A stretch of DNA of 64,000 nucleotides from an uncultured Flavobacteriaceae bacterium. Its GTDB lineage: Bacteria > Bacteroidota > Bacteroidia > Flavobacteriales > Flavobacteriaceae. Both the position numbers and the translations under genes were made by a program. The stretch lies in NCBI GenBank assembly GCA_947494825.1, contig CANLWN010000005.1, positions 124,001-188,000 of the forward strand. The letters are read 5' to 3'. The notes beneath the pieces are model-generated. The model was not told the origin of the DNA. It did not search any database and saw only the letters and a list, made by a program, of their open reading frames with translations. Shown here piece by piece: positions 52,420 to 61,589 of the stretch (position 1 is its first letter; each line of letters opens with the position of its first letter).

Positions 52420-52707
52420 CTATAGCTTTTCATTCAAATCTTGTCTTCCCACAATCGCCATTATTTCTACAATACTTTCATTTATTTTGAAATAAATACT
52501 GTCCATACCACAAACACAACGTCTGTAATCTTTTTTTATGTGATCAACTGACTCAAACGAAAAAGGTCGTTGTGCGATAATGTCGAAATATTCAAAAAAC
52601 GAATCGAAGTATTTGTCCGCTTGAATCACGCCAAATTTTTTAACTCCGTAATGATGAATCCGAATCAAGTCATTTTTGGCTTCGTTGCTCAACCGGTATT
52701 CAGCCAT
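52420..52707 (-). CDS. parE: ParE-type toxin
   Basis: 95 residues with RelE/ParE fold features: MAEYRLSNEAKNDLIRIHHYGVKKFG, AQRPFSFESVDHIKKDYRRCVCGMDSIYFKI and EIMAIVGRQDLNEKL. ParE toxins poison DNA gyrase. The start overlaps the upstream antitoxin gene by eight bases, the standard parDE layout. Complete. Confidence 0.88.
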   Translation of the reverse strand: MAEYRLSNEAKNDLIRIHHYGVKKFGVIQADKYFDSFFEYFDIIAQRPFSFESVDHIKKDYRRCVCGMDSIYFKINESIVEIMAIVGRQDLNEKL

Positions 52708-52939
52708 TTAATAAAGACTTTGATTGCGCTAAAATATCCTCTTTCTTGTCATTTGTAAATCCACTATTTTCAGCTTTTTCCAGTTTAGCATGGATCCAGT
52801 CAATTTGAACTTGTTGTCTTCGGGCTTGTCGAATCAAGTCATTTACCAGTTCACTTTTACTTGAATATTCTTTATTGTCCACTTGGGTTTTTAGCCATTC
52901 ATCATTTGGCTTTGTGAATGATATACTTTGTCGAGCCAT
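52700..52939 (-). CDS. parD: ParD-type ribbon-helix-helix antitoxin
   Basis: 79 residues. N-terminal RHH DNA-binding segment (MARQSISFTKPNDEWLKTQVDNKEYSSKSELVNDLIRQARRQQ) and a C-terminal toxin-neutralising helix. It represses its own promoter and blocks ParE. Confidence 0.88.
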   Translation of the reverse strand: MARQSISFTKPNDEWLKTQVDNKEYSSKSELVNDLIRQARRQQVQIDWIHAKLEKAENSGFTNDKKEDILAQSKSLLNG

Positions 52940-53031
52940 AATTTTATTGTTTTGGTGTAAATATACACCAAAAACGAATCAAATACAAGTCTTTATCGCC
53001 AGTTAGTTTATTTTGTAATTATTTCAAATTT

Positions 53032-53255
53032 CTAAAAAGTCAAAACATTTGACCATTTTAGAATAAATATTATCAATACAGTTCCAACGGTACTAACAAA
53101 TATTGAGCTTTTCCAGAAATGAACTTTATCTCCGTAAATACTTAACCATTTTTACCAAATGCTTTTTTGACATAGCCATTCATACTTTTGTCGTAAAGAA
53201 AATTGATTGTTATAAAAATCAATATTGCAATCATTATAATCCAAATTTTTTCCAT
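53032..53255 (-). pseudogene. Small two-helix membrane protein gene with frameshift
   Basis: ATG at 53255 encodes MEKIWIIMIAILIFITINFLYDKSMNGYVKKAFG and stops. One base out of frame, the sequence continues convincingly as LSIYGDKVHFWKSSIFVSTVGTVLIIFILKWSNVLTF with a TAG at 53034-53032. Joined, it would be ~75 residues with a membrane helix at each end. A single-base deletion near 53145 explains it; sequencing error or programmed frameshift are alternatives. Confidence 0.6.
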
Positions 53256-53284
53256 AAGTCAAATTTTTACGCGATGCTTGTTAA

Positions 53285-53432
53285 TTGTAGCACAACATTG
53301 GTATATAATCATTGATCATAGATCCGTACCCATTATTCGGCTTTTTATCCATCTTCATCTGTTGATAAAAACTGATCTGTTTGATCGTTTTCTTGTACGG
53401 GGTCCTTTCTTTGCGCAACCACTTCCACCAGC
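53285..53432 (-). repeat. Dispersed repeat copy C, right of the parDE unit
   Basis: Counterpart of 52201-52352 in the same orientation. On the minus strand it codes for a tail-like LRKERTPYKKTIKQISFYQQMKM resembling the BCCT C-terminus. Confidence 0.65.
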
Positions 53433-53462
53433 CCATGTTTTTTTCAAATCCCTGCCCATGGC

Positions 53463-56400
53463 CTAAAACCCCACATTGATACCAAAACCAATGCTCCGTG
53501 TTGTTGGCAAGGTGGTACTTTCAAACCCGTTTATGAAGGTACCGTTCCGGATCGAAAAGGTTTCCGGATCGATCGTCGGGACCTTTGAGAACAACAACAG
53601 GTTCCTACCGATCACGGAAAACTTCATTCTTGGGATGCCGATCTTTTTACTGAGCGCCACGGGCACCTTATAGGCAAGGCTCAGCTCCCTTAACTTAAAA
53701 TAGGTGGCATCGTAGGTGGCCGCCTCAATATTGTCCCTATTGAAGCCGTTGCCGTAATAGTTATAGAAATAGCCCACATAACCGGCGCCCCCGGCGGGTA
53801 CCACCACATCGTTCTCCACCAGCTTGCCGTTGCCGTCGTATTTCCATCCGGGGCCCACAACACCTCCGGCTGCTACCTGTGTGTATACCGGGTCTCCCTG
53901 GGCGTCATAATCCACTTCGTACACCGTACGGCCCTCTAGCGTGGAAAGGTCCAGGTTTGGGTCGTCGTTATTGGTAATGGCACCTCCCGTAGCATATAGC
54001 GCATGGGACCTGGAATAGATCTTGCCCCCCAACTGCCCATCGAACAGGAAGCCCAGCGTAAGGTTTTTGTATTGCAAGGAGTTATAGACCCCCAACCTCC
54101 AATCGGGCTGAAAGCTCCCTGCCGATACTTTTTCGTCGGTAAGCAAGGGCAGGCCATTTTCATGGATGACCCTACCGTCCGGCCCCCTTTGAAAGCCCAG
54201 GCCGTACAATTGCCCCAGTAGTTTCCCTTCTTCTGCCACATACTCCAGGTCGGCACCCCCTTCATCGCCCGGAAAAAGGTCGGCCACTATGGAGTAGCGC
54301 CCACTTTCAATCCCTTTGGGGAGGCTTTCCACGATGCCCCTGTTCCTACCGGCATTGAGGGTAAGGTCCCAACTGAAATGGTTCATGTTGACCACCCTGC
54401 CCGCCAAGGACAGCTCGATCCCCTTGTTCCTGATTGCCCCCCCGTTGGTAAGGTTGGCATCGTACCCGCTCGTTACGCCGACGGGCAAAAAGATTACCTG
54501 GTCAAGACTTAACATATTGTAGTGGGCAACATCCAATTTGAGCCTTCCCTGCCACAACCTTACATCCAACCCAAATTCGTGGGCGCGTGTTCTTTCGTTC
54601 GTCAGGTCGGGGTCGGCAATGGTCCTGTTGGTCGTAAAGACGGCCTGGTCGCCAAAGGCCGGTTGTGCCGTAAACGTATTGCCAAAGGCGTATGCGGGCG
54701 CCCCGTTGCCCACTTCGGCATACGATGCCCTCAGCTTTAAGAAGATGCTTTGGGGCCATTGAAGCAGGTCTGAAAGTACAGCGCCCAGGGCCGCCGATGG
54801 GTAACCAAAACTATAATCGGACCCGTCGAGACCCGCAACCGGGTCTACCAAGGTACTGTTCCAATCGTTCCGGTAGGCCAGGTCCAGGAAGAGGCCGTTC
54901 CGATAGCTTAAGGTAGCGATACCGAATAGGCTGTTGATGCCCGTACGGGTCTTCTGCGATCCCACCAAGACCCCGGAGCGCGCATTGGCCAGGGTGTAAA
55001 TACTGGGACCTGTCCCTAAAAGTTTCAGTTCGGGATTGTTGGCGATCAGAAAAGCGGCATTCTGGCGCATCAGGTTGCCCCCTATGCTAACATCAAGGCC
55101 AAAATCGCCAAAGTTTCCGCTTCCGGAACTATAGCCCAGCAACAATTCGGCATTGGTCTCGTTGAACGAGATGCCGTCCTCCCTATAGCTTCCCAACAGC
55201 ACTCCTTTTGTAGATGGGGCCCTTCTGTATTGCCGGTCCTCGTTCAGCATGTCCACGCCATAACCGAACCTTATGGAAACCTTGTCCGTAAGGTCATAAT
55301 CCAGTTTTGTATTGGCGATAAAGCGGTTGCCCTGGAAGGCATTGGTGTTCTCATGGGCTATGAACCAGGGATTGTTCACCCAAAGGTCCTCCACATAGCG
55401 TTGCCGGATACCTTCCTGCCCCGGCTCCCAATAATTGCGCAGGTCATTGATCTTTACCTGGCGCGGAAACCACAGCCAGCCGTACATTACGGATGAGGAT
55501 TCGTCGTATCCCGCGTTCGGTATATTGCTCGAGTCCGAATGGATGTACATGGCATTTAGGCCCACATTCAGCCGGTTATCCATCAAGCTGCGGCCCAGGC
55601 CCATCTGGATGGTATTCCTTTTCAGGTCGGTATTGGGCACGATCCCCTTATTGTACAAATTGGTGTAGGACATGCGCAAGTTACTATCCTCGGTATACTT
55701 GCTGAATGAAACGTTGTTGATGGTGGTGATGCCCGTCCTAAAGAAGTTCTTCACATTGTCCTTGGCCGGTGTAAAGGGTACGGGACGGCCATCGGAATTA
55801 AACTGTTTTATCAATTGCCCGTTCATCTCCGGCCCCCAGTTCTCCCCATAGGCCTCATAATATTCCTTATCGCCGATGTAATGGGTCCCATCCAGGTAAC
55901 TATACTTGCCCCCGCCCCCAAAACCATAGGTGTTCTGGTAATCGGGCAATTTTAAGAGGGACTCGAATGTTGTGCTTGTATTGAACTCAATGCCCATACC
56001 CGTGGCCTCCTTGCCCGTTTTGGTCTGGATCAGTATGACCCCGTCCGCTGCACGGGAACCGTACAGGGCCGATGCGGCGGGCCCTTTGAGCACATTGATC
56101 GATGCAATATCATCGGTGTTCACGATCTGGGCCGCATTGCCAAAGTCTATGGTAGATGAGCCGTTGAGCCCATCGTCAAAGCTGTACAGATCGTTCGTAA
56201 TGGGCATGCCATTGACCACGAACAAGGGTTGGTTGTTGCCCAATAAGGAGGCCGCCCCCCTTATGTTTATGTTGGCCGAGGCCGTGGGGCCGTTGGCGCT
56301 ACCGCTAATGTAAACGCCGGATACCTTGCCCGCCAACGCATTGACGGGATTCACCTGTTTTACTTTCGCCAGTTCTTCATGGTCCACCTTTTGAACGGCG

Positions 56401-56756
56401 TAGCCCAGGGCCCGCTCTTCCCTTTTTATACCCAGTGCGGTGACCACTACCTCGTCCAATAGGGCAATGTCTTCCTGTAGGACCACATTGATCTCTGTTC
56501 GCTGGCCCACCATGACGGTTTGAGTAAGGTAGCCCACGGAACTGAACCGTAGCGCATCATCGGTGCCGGGTACGGATAGGTTGTATTGGCCTTCAAAATT
56601 GGTTATTGTACCGGTACCATCTGCCTGTACGGTAACCCCCGCCAAGGCAATGCCACTTTTGTCGGTGACCGTTCCGCTGACCTCTAGCTGTGCCTGGGCC
56701 AAGTTGAGGGTAAGGCCAAGGGCCATCAAGCAGTATTTGGAGTGTAACAATCCCAT
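53463..56756 (-). CDS. SusC-type TonB-dependent transporter (second SusCD system)
   Basis: 1097 residues from ATG 56756 (the frame opens two codons earlier). Signal peptide ending LAQAQ; carboxypeptidase-regulatory-like domain (LEVSGTVTDKSGIALAGVTV..), TonB box LLDEVVVTALG followed by IKREERALGYAVQ, which marks the subgroup, plug (INIRGAASLLGNNQPLFVVNGMPI) and barrel ending RSIGFGINVGF. Outer-membrane importer. Its SusD is displaced 2.3 kb downstream. Confidence 0.95.
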   Translation of the reverse strand: MGLLHSKYCLMALGLTLNLAQAQLEVSGTVTDKSGIALAGVTVQADGTGTITNFEGQYNLSVPGTDDALRFSSVGYLTQTVMVGQRTEINVVLQEDIALLDEVVVTALGIKREERALGYAVQKVDHEELAKVKQVNPVNALAGKVSGVYISGSANGPTASANINIRGAASLLGNNQPLFVVNGMPITNDLYSFDDGLNGSSTIDFGNAAQIVNTDDIASINVLKGPAASALYGSRAADGVILIQTKTGKEATGMGIEFNTSTTFESLLKLPDYQNTYGFGGGGKYSYLDGTHYIGDKEYYEAYGENWGPEMNGQLIKQFNSDGRPVPFTPAKDNVKNFFRTGITTINNVSFSKYTEDSNLRMSYTNLYNKGIVPNTDLKRNTIQMGLGRSLMDNRLNVGLNAMYIHSDSSNIPNAGYDESSSVMYGWLWFPRQVKINDLRNYWEPGQEGIRQRYVEDLWVNNPWFIAHENTNAFQGNRFIANTKLDYDLTDKVSIRFGYGVDMLNEDRQYRRAPSTKGVLLGSYREDGISFNETNAELLLGYSSGSGNFGDFGLDVSIGGNLMRQNAAFLIANNPELKLLGTGPSIYTLANARSGVLVGSQKTRTGINSLFGIATLSYRNGLFLDLAYRNDWNSTLVDPVAGLDGSDYSFGYPSAALGAVLSDLLQWPQSIFLKLRASYAEVGNGAPAYAFGNTFTAQPAFGDQAVFTTNRTIADPDLTNERTRAHEFGLDVRLWQGRLKLDVAHYNMLSLDQVIFLPVGVTSGYDANLTNGGAIRNKGIELSLAGRVVNMNHFSWDLTLNAGRNRGIVESLPKGIESGRYSIVADLFPGDEGGADLEYVAEEGKLLGQLYGLGFQRGPDGRVIHENGLPLLTDEKVSAGSFQPDWRLGVYNSLQYKNLTLGFLFDGQLGGKIYSRSHALYATGGAITNNDDPNLDLSTLEGRTVYEVDYDAQGDPVYTQVAAGGVVGPGWKYDGNGKLVENDVVVPAGGAGYVGYFYNYYGNGFNRDNIEAATYDATYFKLRELSLAYKVPVALSKKIGIPRMKFSVIGRNLLLFSKVPTIDPETFSIRNGTFINGFESTTLPTTRSIGFGINVGF

Positions 56757-56864
56757 ATGCATTTTTTATACATTCCTTGTTTTTGGTAATGGAAAATCTT
56801 GCCCCGTGTTTATGAGCCAATGGATTCCCATTGTCGTAGAATTAACAAAGAATTCATTCGGCCA

Positions 56865-57455
56865 TTATTCCATTTTATTTAAGTCAACACTGGTGTTGAT
56901 AGTTTTCAATAAAGTGGTCCTGTCATAATAGAGAAATGCCTTTTGTATTTTTTTATCAGCATTAAATACATACGTAATTTGTTGTCTTACTTTAGCGGTT
57001 TTGCCCTCAGCATTAAGCGTCATATCTCCATAATAAAGCACCATAACACCCTTTACCTTATAATATTTGGTCGGCACATTGTTCTTTAGGGACAAGGTAT
57101 TGATCTGTGAAAATTCTATGGTATCGATATGGAAGGTTTCTTTCCAATCTTTCCAAAACGAAACCAGGTTGTCTTTTCCTTTAATAACGGTTCGGGTTTC
57201 AAAACTACCATCTGGCCAATACCATTCGGCATCGTCGGTGAAGTAGTTACCAAAAGCATCAAATTCCATACTTTGCAAAGCGTCATGCACTTTCCGAACA
57301 ATTTTTCCATATTCCGCTGATACAGCTTCTATAACAGGAGGTTCAGGTTGCTCCATTTTCGTTTCCTCATTTTTGTTTTCTGCACAGGACATATATAGAA
57401 GAGTGCAAAAAATCCATCCGGTCTTTAAAATAATTTTGTTGATTCGTGTTTTCAT
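56865..57455 (-). CDS. NTF2/SnoaL-like lipoprotein
   Basis: 196 residues. Lipobox YMSCAEN, then an NTF2-like cone domain (IVRKVHDALQSMEFDAFGNYFTDDAEWYWPDGSFETRTVIKGKDNLVSFWKDW..) with the typical alpha+beta barrel pattern. Such domains bind or transform small hydrophobic molecules; no catalytic assignment is possible. It lies upstream of the SusC gene on the same strand, 110 bp apart. Confidence 0.8.
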   Translation of the reverse strand: MKTRINKIILKTGWIFCTLLYMSCAENKNEETKMEQPEPPVIEAVSAEYGKIVRKVHDALQSMEFDAFGNYFTDDAEWYWPDGSFETRTVIKGKDNLVSFWKDWKETFHIDTIEFSQINTLSLKNNVPTKYYKVKGVMVLYYGDMTLNAEGKTAKVRQQITYVFNADKKIQKAFLYYDRTTLLKTINTSVDLNKME

Positions 57456-58246
57456 TTTTTTTGTTATTAATTGATTATCATTAAGTTAAACATAGGTGAA
57501 TGATTATTCGATTCGTTTTTTTCAGCTGTCCATACCCAGTTCGTCCATAATTCTTTGCGGGGACCAACCGTTGGCGACAGGGTTTTGACCACTTCGCTTA
57601 TTTCCGCCATCTGGTGCCTTCCCCTAGCCCCATTGTGACGAATGGTCGCAACCATGCCTTCATTATTGGAAAATTTTGGTGAAACAATTGGAAAAGAATC
57701 CAAATTTGCGTCTGAAAAGAACGGGCCCAACGCATGGATCATTCCCCATTTTTAACGGTTTTGGACGTGGATTCCATACGGCATACCGGCCGTGGTAAAA
57801 TCTATACATCTCGTTTATACATCGAATCATTAATAGGGCAAAGTACCCATAGGTGGCAAGCGGCTATAAACCATGAAACACCTGTTACATAAAGCCAAAA
57901 AGTGGGAGTTTTAGAATAGATTTCCATCATGCATCATTAAAATATTCTGGGCAGGGGCCAAGTTATTTTCATGACCCAACCCTAACCCAGAACTTTCCTC
58001 TACCATGCGTAGTTCAACAAACATTTACGCAGAACCTTAAGTTATCCATACTTACGATTCGTAATTAAATGCTTAAAATCAAGAAAGTCAATTTCCATGT
58101 AACAGTCGGTAGGAATTTGGTATAAGTGGACTAAAAATATCTCTATTGGTCTCCTTTATGGGGTATATTGCCAAGGTCGTCCCAACATATTTGCGTTCCA
58201 TATCGTACATTAATCCAAAAATCCATCCCAGGTTCCTAATTGTTCC
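57456..58246. other. Long non-coding region
   Basis: About 790 bp with no convincing gene. An open frame at 57467-57742 lacks domain signals. A CACCTGTTAC half-site (57879-57888) like those of the LytTR-type promoters is present without a well-placed partner. Confidence 0.4.
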
Positions 58247-58438
58247 GATACCGTAGTTGCCTATCAGCTAACGGCTGGGGTGTCTTTTCGTACGGATCGG
58301 ACCCTTGTCCTTTCTGCGATGTATCGGTGCCTCGCTGCCAGGAGCCCTAGCTTTAAAAGCGAAGATTCGCGTTTAGGAAGGGCACACGTGGCCTTTAAGA
58401 GCCACCACTTACTACTTGGAGTCAGGTTTACCTATTGA
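58247..58438 (+). pseudogene. 3' fragment of the 46676 outer-membrane barrel gene
   Basis: The 192 bp match 47255-47446 in frame, start to stop, coding DTVVAYQLTAGVSFRTDRTL..GVRFTY with no internal stop. It has no start codon or signal peptide and the match begins abruptly. It is therefore a duplicated 3' end, located just before the nitric oxide reductase cluster. Confidence 0.88.
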
Positions 58439-58545
58439 GCTGTTCTGGTATTCATCTTTTCATCCGACAGGCGACCGATTTTTTATTTGGTATACACTGC
58501 TCGTGTATAGGTCTATTCACTATTTTTATGCTCCTAGTGCATTCC

Positions 58546-59754
58546 ATGGAACTTTTAAAAAAACACGCCGCCCTAGCCTTGCTATACTTTATGCTAATAG
58601 CGCTGTTTGGGTTACTGCTGCGCCTGTTTCAACTGGTGGATATCCCTGTGGTCTATAAATATATGGTGCATACCCATTCACATATTGCCTTGTTGGGGTG
58701 GGTATATACGGCCCTGACCACCCTGCTTTATAAATTGTATTTGGACCATGCCGGAATAGCGCGGAAGTATCGGAAACTCTTTTGGGGTACCCAGGTCACC
58801 ATCATAGGTATGCTACTTAGTTTTCCGTTTACGGGATATGCGCTGTTTTCCATACTCTTTTCCACACTTTTTTTGATCGCGTCCTATGTCTTTGCACGAC
58901 TCTTTTTCAAGTACACCTCCGCGGAACAGAAAGGAACGGCTTCGTACCGATGTATTCGAATGGCCTTATGGTATATGGTATTATCCAGCCTTGGTCCCTG
59001 GGCCTTGGGTGCCATAATGAATACCGCGGGTAGCGAATCTCCCCTATATCGAAATGCCATTTATTTTTACCTGCATTTTCAGTACAACGGCTGGTTTGTC
59101 ATGGCCTTGTTGGGAATTTTCCTTAAGCTGATCGAGCAAAGGGGGATTGCCCCGCCCAAGAAATCCTTTGCCCAATTTTTCTGGCTTTTCAATGGTGGCA
59201 TAGTGGCAACTTTTGGTATTTCCCTACTCTGGATGGAGCCCCATATGGGTATTTATCTTGTTTCGGCCTTAGGCGCATTGATGCAGTGCCTGGCTTTTGT
59301 AATCCTCATAAAAAGTATAGGTCCCTTCTGGAATAAATTAACCGGCATGGGCCCACCACTAGTTTTTTGGTCCTTAAAAATTTCGGCCTTGTTGTTTTTG
59401 GTCAAATTGGTTCTTCAATTTTTTGGTTCCCTACCCCCTATTGCGGCCCTGGTCATGTCCAATATCGATTTTGTCATCGGGTATTTACACTGGACTTTTT
59501 TAGGAGTGGTGAGCATAGCACTTTTTGGTTTTTTACGGTACTTTAGGTTGATTGGGCTTTCCAAAAAAGCACTGTTGTTCTACCTGATCGGCTTTGGTCT
59601 TACAGAAGGGCTTATTTTTTATAAAGGTATTGCCGTTTGGAAGCAATTGCCTCTGATTACCAATTATTTCTGGTATCTGGCCCTTGCCAGCGGTGTGCTG
59701 TTGCTTGCAATTGGCTCCGTTTTGGGCCTTCAATTTAGAAAAAGCGATAGCTAA
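58546..59754 (+). CDS. Multi-pass membrane protein next to nor genes
   Basis: 402 residues from ATG 58546 (MELLKKH); the frame opens 37 codons earlier inside the duplicated fragment. About eleven to twelve membrane helices. Histidines occur within helices (MVHTHSHIALLGW, YFYLHFQYNGWF, YLHWTFLGVV), a pattern like haem-copper oxidase/NorB relatives or NnrS-type haem-copper membrane proteins. It faces norD tail to tail. A role in nitric oxide metabolism or detoxification is plausible by context. Confidence 0.7.
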   Translation: MELLKKHAALALLYFMLIALFGLLLRLFQLVDIPVVYKYMVHTHSHIALLGWVYTALTTLLYKLYLDHAGIARKYRKLFWGTQVTIIGMLLSFPFTGYALFSILFSTLFLIASYVFARLFFKYTSAEQKGTASYRCIRMALWYMVLSSLGPWALGAIMNTAGSESPLYRNAIYFYLHFQYNGWFVMALLGIFLKLIEQRGIAPPKKSFAQFFWLFNGGIVATFGISLLWMEPHMGIYLVSALGALMQCLAFVILIKSIGPFWNKLTGMGPPLVFWSLKISALLFLVKLVLQFFGSLPPIAALVMSNIDFVIGYLHWTFLGVVSIALFGFLRYFRLIGLSKKALLFYLIGFGLTEGLIFYKGIAVWKQLPLITNYFWYLALASGVLLLAIGSVLGLQFRKSDS

Positions 59755-59799
59755 AGAGCCTCCAGATGGCATGCTACCGAAGTCCGCTACATAGGCCTT

Positions 59800-61575
59800 C
59801 TATTTTTGATGCTTGATTCTTTCATACAATTTCACCAAGGACCGTAGCAGTTCCAAAGGGGTAGTCAAAATTTGATAATGGTTTTGCCCGAACATTTGCG
59901 GCAAATAATATTTGGCCTCGGCCTCTATGGCCAGGGCATACGAATTAATTTGCCGCTCGTTGAGCTCCCTCAAGGCCTGTTTTATGTCGTTGATGCCGTA
60001 GGCACCCTCATACCTGTCATAATCATTGGGCTTACCGTCCGAAATAAGGATGACCCATTTGTTCTTGGTATTTCTTGCGTCCAAGAGCGCACCGGAATGG
60101 CGCAATGCGGGACCAATACGGGTGTAACCGCTGGGTTCTACGGTTCCTATCTTAAATTTGGCCCTGCTCCATTCCTCGTCAAAGCCTTTCATTGTGATAT
60201 AGGTAGAATGGTTCCTGGTCTTGGAATAAAAGGCATTGATGGAAAAGTCTATATGGAATTCCTCCAGTATTTCACCGAACAAAATGGAAACTTGTTTTTC
60301 AACATCTATGATTCGGTTGCCTGCGGCATAGGCATCACTGGAGAGACTAACATCCAACAGCAATAAAATGGAAAGGTCCTTTTCTTTCTTTCGTTTCGAA
60401 AGGTATATTTTTTCGAGAGGCGTATGGCCCGATTTAACGTCTACCAACAGATCGGTAATGGCATCCAGATCAAACTCCTCCCCTTGTGTTTGCCTACGTT
60501 GTTGTCTGTATTTATTGTTCACTGTGGTGAGCATTTTGCGCAGGCCCAATAAGGTGGAGCGGTTTTTGGAAAGGGCCTTTTTGTAATAGTCCACATCCGT
60601 TTTTAAGATGGTTTTAGGGTAGACTTTGCAAAAATCTTCCCGATACCTACGTTTCGCATAATCCCACTCATCATAGTGCACAAAATAGCTGTTGCTATTC
60701 TTTTCCGCACTCTCGGCTATGGTGGTATTCTCCACAAAATCGGCTTGGTATACGGAATGTGCGGTATCATCCACTCTCACCGTATATTTCATGTTTAGAT
60801 CTTCCAGGGCATTGGCATGGTCTTCCAATTCATCATCGCCGTCCATATTCCTAAAATTTCCCCCAAATTCATCCGCAGTTTCCACCTTTTCGAATTGATG
60901 CTGCAATACGGAATCCTCGACCTGTTTTTCATCTACCTGAACCGAAATGATTTCCTCCACGGCATTGGCTTTTAATATGGTTTTGGGTTGATCCTTGTCC
61001 GCCTTTTTAACTTTTTCCGAAAAATCGTTTAAACGGTCCTTCTCGGGTACCTCGGCGGAATTGCACATCCATTTTCCGTACATAAATGAAAAATCGGAAA
61101 GTGCTCCGGTCTTGGTTTTTTCGGAATAGTGCCGAAGGAACTTTTGATGGTATTTTTGCGTGATCGGAAATTCCTCGAACAAACGTTCCAATACCATTTG
61201 TGAACTGTCAAGGGCCCGTTCCCTGGATTCTTTGACGGGGTGTTCCAAGGCATCTTTCCAGTTTAGATCCAGATTCTTTTGAAGGGCTAGGTATAGGACG
61301 CGGAACAGGTAAAACGATACATTCTCTTCCACGGTGGGGAAGGCAGAAAATTTTGTGGGCAGGAAAAAGTTGTCATTTTTATAACCTCCCTCCCTTTCAG
61401 CGGCATAGATAGTTATGGGTCTCCCCGTAATGGCGCGGGCCAAAATAGTTAAACGGGCGTTCATATCGCTCAGTTTCGCCGCATGCGCCAAACTCGCTTC
61501 CTTTCGTTTTTTGCGCCGTTTGAAATAGTGGGCAAACTTGGTAAAGATATACTCGTCCGGTTCAAATTCGAACAT
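59800..61575 (-). CDS. norD: NorD-type von Willebrand factor A protein
   Basis: 591 residues. The C-terminal ~200 form a VWA domain: DLSILLLLDVSLSSDAY (MIDAS DxSxS), SGYTRIGPALRHSG, WVILISDGKPNDYD. The N-terminal part is charged and helical, as in NorD. NorD works with the NorQ ATPase in assembling or activating nitric oxide reductase. It follows norQ by 14 bp, same strand, as an operon. Confidence 0.9.
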   Translation of the reverse strand: MFEFEPDEYIFTKFAHYFKRRKKRKEASLAHAAKLSDMNARLTILARAITGRPITIYAAEREGGYKNDNFFLPTKFSAFPTVEENVSFYLFRVLYLALQKNLDLNWKDALEHPVKESRERALDSSQMVLERLFEEFPITQKYHQKFLRHYSEKTKTGALSDFSFMYGKWMCNSAEVPEKDRLNDFSEKVKKADKDQPKTILKANAVEEIISVQVDEKQVEDSVLQHQFEKVETADEFGGNFRNMDGDDELEDHANALEDLNMKYTVRVDDTAHSVYQADFVENTTIAESAEKNSNSYFVHYDEWDYAKRRYREDFCKVYPKTILKTDVDYYKKALSKNRSTLLGLRKMLTTVNNKYRQQRRQTQGEEFDLDAITDLLVDVKSGHTPLEKIYLSKRKKEKDLSILLLLDVSLSSDAYAAGNRIIDVEKQVSILFGEILEEFHIDFSINAFYSKTRNHSTYITMKGFDEEWSRAKFKIGTVEPSGYTRIGPALRHSGALLDARNTKNKWVILISDGKPNDYDRYEGAYGINDIKQALRELNERQINSYALAIEAEAKYYLPQMFGQNHYQILTTPLELLRSLVKLYERIKHQK

Positions 61576-61589
61576 AACATTTCGTATTG

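Noticed and set aside
57467-57742. 91-codon minus-strand frame upstream of the NTF2-like gene
   Set aside because: No signal, domain or clear start context. It may be relic sequence.
57879-57888. Sixth LytTR-type site
   Set aside because: Only one half-site; no matching repeat 20-21 bp upstream and no correctly spaced -7 box.
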